Origin: CAYSVN01 sp964434585
Lineage (GTDB): Bacteria; Patescibacteriota; Gracilibacteria; Peribacterales; Peribacteraceae
DNA: 32,692 nucleotides
Assembly: GCA_964434585.1 (NCBI GenBank)
Contig: CAYSVN010000008.1
Coordinates: 1 to 32,692 of the forward strand
Direction: 5' to 3'
The first letter of the stretch is position 1; every line of letters starts with the position of its first letter. The notes under the pieces are model-generated. The model was not told the DNA's origin. It did not search any database and saw only the letters and a list, made by a program, of their open reading frames with translations. Shown in pieces: positions 32,112-32,692 of this stretch. Both the position numbers and the translations under genes were made by a program.

Positions 32112-32692
32112 ATGATCTCCGAATTAATAAAATACGGCCTTAGCGAAGAAGAAGCACGTGTCTACATTGCTTGTTTAGAAATCAATGGCGGACCTGTATC
32201 TGTTATTGCCCGTAAAGCTGGTGTGCACCGTGTTAGTTGTTACCACACCATTGAAAACCTGCTCGAAAAAAAGCTGCTAAGCCAATACAACAAAAACAAT
32301 GTAAAACACTTTGCTGCCGAGGCTCCAGAAATTCTAGAAACCTTAGCGCTAGAGAAAGTAAACTTAGTAAAAGGCATTATGCCCGAGCTTAAAACACTCG
32401 TCAGCTCACTCGCCTTTCGGCCTAAAATTAGGTTTTACGAAGGCCGCGATGGTGTTGAACGTGTATTTACAGAGTCGCTTGATGCCGAAGGTGAAATTTT
32501 AGGCTATACCAATTTAGAACAGGTGTTAGGATTCTTTCCCGATTTCTTTAAAGATTATACCAAAAAGCGTCTAGATCGCGGTATTAAAACCAGATATTTA
32601 AGCCCAAACACCGTAGAAAGCGTACAGGTAATGCTACCCTTTTTACCAAAAGGGTACGACCAAAACCTCATTGAAATTTTACTGGTAAACAA
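32112..32692 (+). CDS. R4: TrmB-like transcriptional regulator, 3' end cut by window
   Basis: 193 codons visible from ATG 32112. Winged helix-turn-helix YGLSEEEARVYIACLEINGG and VHRVSCYHTIENLLEKKLL, about half identical to R1 over this domain, including the VHRVxCY recognition stretch. The effector-like domain begins IRFYEGRDGVERVFTES and continues ILGYTNLEQV as in R1 (ILGYTNFAEL). The shared recognition helix fits the shared TGTAG...CTACA palindromes. It diverges from P14. R1 and R4 both have a CACCTTT or equivalent string just before the ATG and a dispersed repeat in the leader. Confidence 0.87.
   Translation, partial: MISELIKYGLSEEEARVYIACLEINGGPVSVIARKAGVHRVSCYHTIENLLEKKLLSQYNKNNVKHFAAEAPEILETLALEKVNLVKGIMPELKTLVSSLAFRPKIRFYEGRDGVERVFTESLDAEGEILGYTNLEQVLGFFPDFFKDYTKKRLDRGIKTRYLSPNTVESVQVMLPFLPKGYDQNLIEILLVN

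Noticed and set aside
1..32692. CRISPR array
   Set aside because: The repeats are palindromic, unevenly spaced and lie between or inside genes; no regular repeat-spacer pattern or cas genes.
1..32692. UGA recoding as glycine (Gracilibacteria/Absconditabacteria code)
   Set aside because: All genes read through with the standard code and no in-frame TGA; normal glycine codons at conserved positions.
1..32692. P proteins as metallothioneins or secreted surface proteins
   Set aside because: They are far too long and too ordered for metallothioneins, and none has a signal peptide, lipobox or membrane anchor.
1..32692. tRNA, rRNA or other stable RNA genes
   Set aside because: No clover-leaf or conserved T-loop pattern recognised in the short intergenic regions.

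Overview
The window looks like a piece of a Patescibacteria (CPR) genome. This rests on the AT-rich sequence, compact layout, several TrmB-type regulators, a complete lack of Shine-Dalgarno motifs, standard-code reading frames closed only by TAA or TAG, and one giant paralogous family. That family is a 550-573 residue, cysteine-rich protein. From memory, databases often give relatives in CPR genomes the uninformative name 'Caib/baif family protein'; no function is known to me. The phylum assignment is inference.

Layout. Fourteen copies of the cysteine-rich family (called P1-P14 here, left to right) fill about 23.5 of 32.7 kb, all on the minus strand. P1 lacks only its last codon and stop. Between them lie four plus-strand TrmB-like regulators (R1-R4; R4 runs off the right edge). 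R1, R3 and R4 are each transcribed away from a P gene across a shared intergenic region that holds a palindrome. R2 is divergent from a two-gene unit: an unknown 94-residue protein and a YhhQ-type queuosine-precursor transporter. Other genes are a CADD-like (TenA/PqqC fold) putative p-aminobenzoate synthase at 9935-10570, the disaggregase ClpB at 14243-16798 behind a perfect CIRCE operator, and a 90-residue coiled-coil protein at 21058-21330.

Protein architecture of the P family: an N-terminal zinc-ribbon-like module (CxxC ... CPxCR, resembling the zf-trcl type), two consecutive cysteine/asparagine/tyrosine-rich repeat blocks that each end in the same signature (FGC-x-x-L-x-x-K-x-Y-C-x-x-N-x-Q), a conserved EWGEFFP linker, and a C-terminal module that is itself a diverged copy of the N-terminal one. 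Each protein has about 31-45 cysteines and no signal peptide or membrane segment, so they are probably cytoplasmic metal-binding or redox proteins with repeat (possibly beta-solenoid) cores.

Expression. Nine P genes and R2 have a -10 hexamer (TATACT, TATAGT, TACAAT or TACATT) ending exactly 6 or 7 bases before the start codon, so transcription should begin at the start codon itself (leaderless mRNA). P7 uses GTG in this arrangement. P10 and P11 instead appear to be translationally coupled (TAATG and ATGA junctions). R1 and R4 have related 18-bp palindromes (TGTAG...CTACA); R2 and R3 have different ones.

Intergenic DNA carries at least three families of small palindromic repeats. One copy has inserted in frame into P14, and another seems to have truncated a paralog between P12 and P11. 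The picture is a gene family that is actively duplicating, converting and being regulated piece by piece by local TrmB regulators. The biological role of the array is open.
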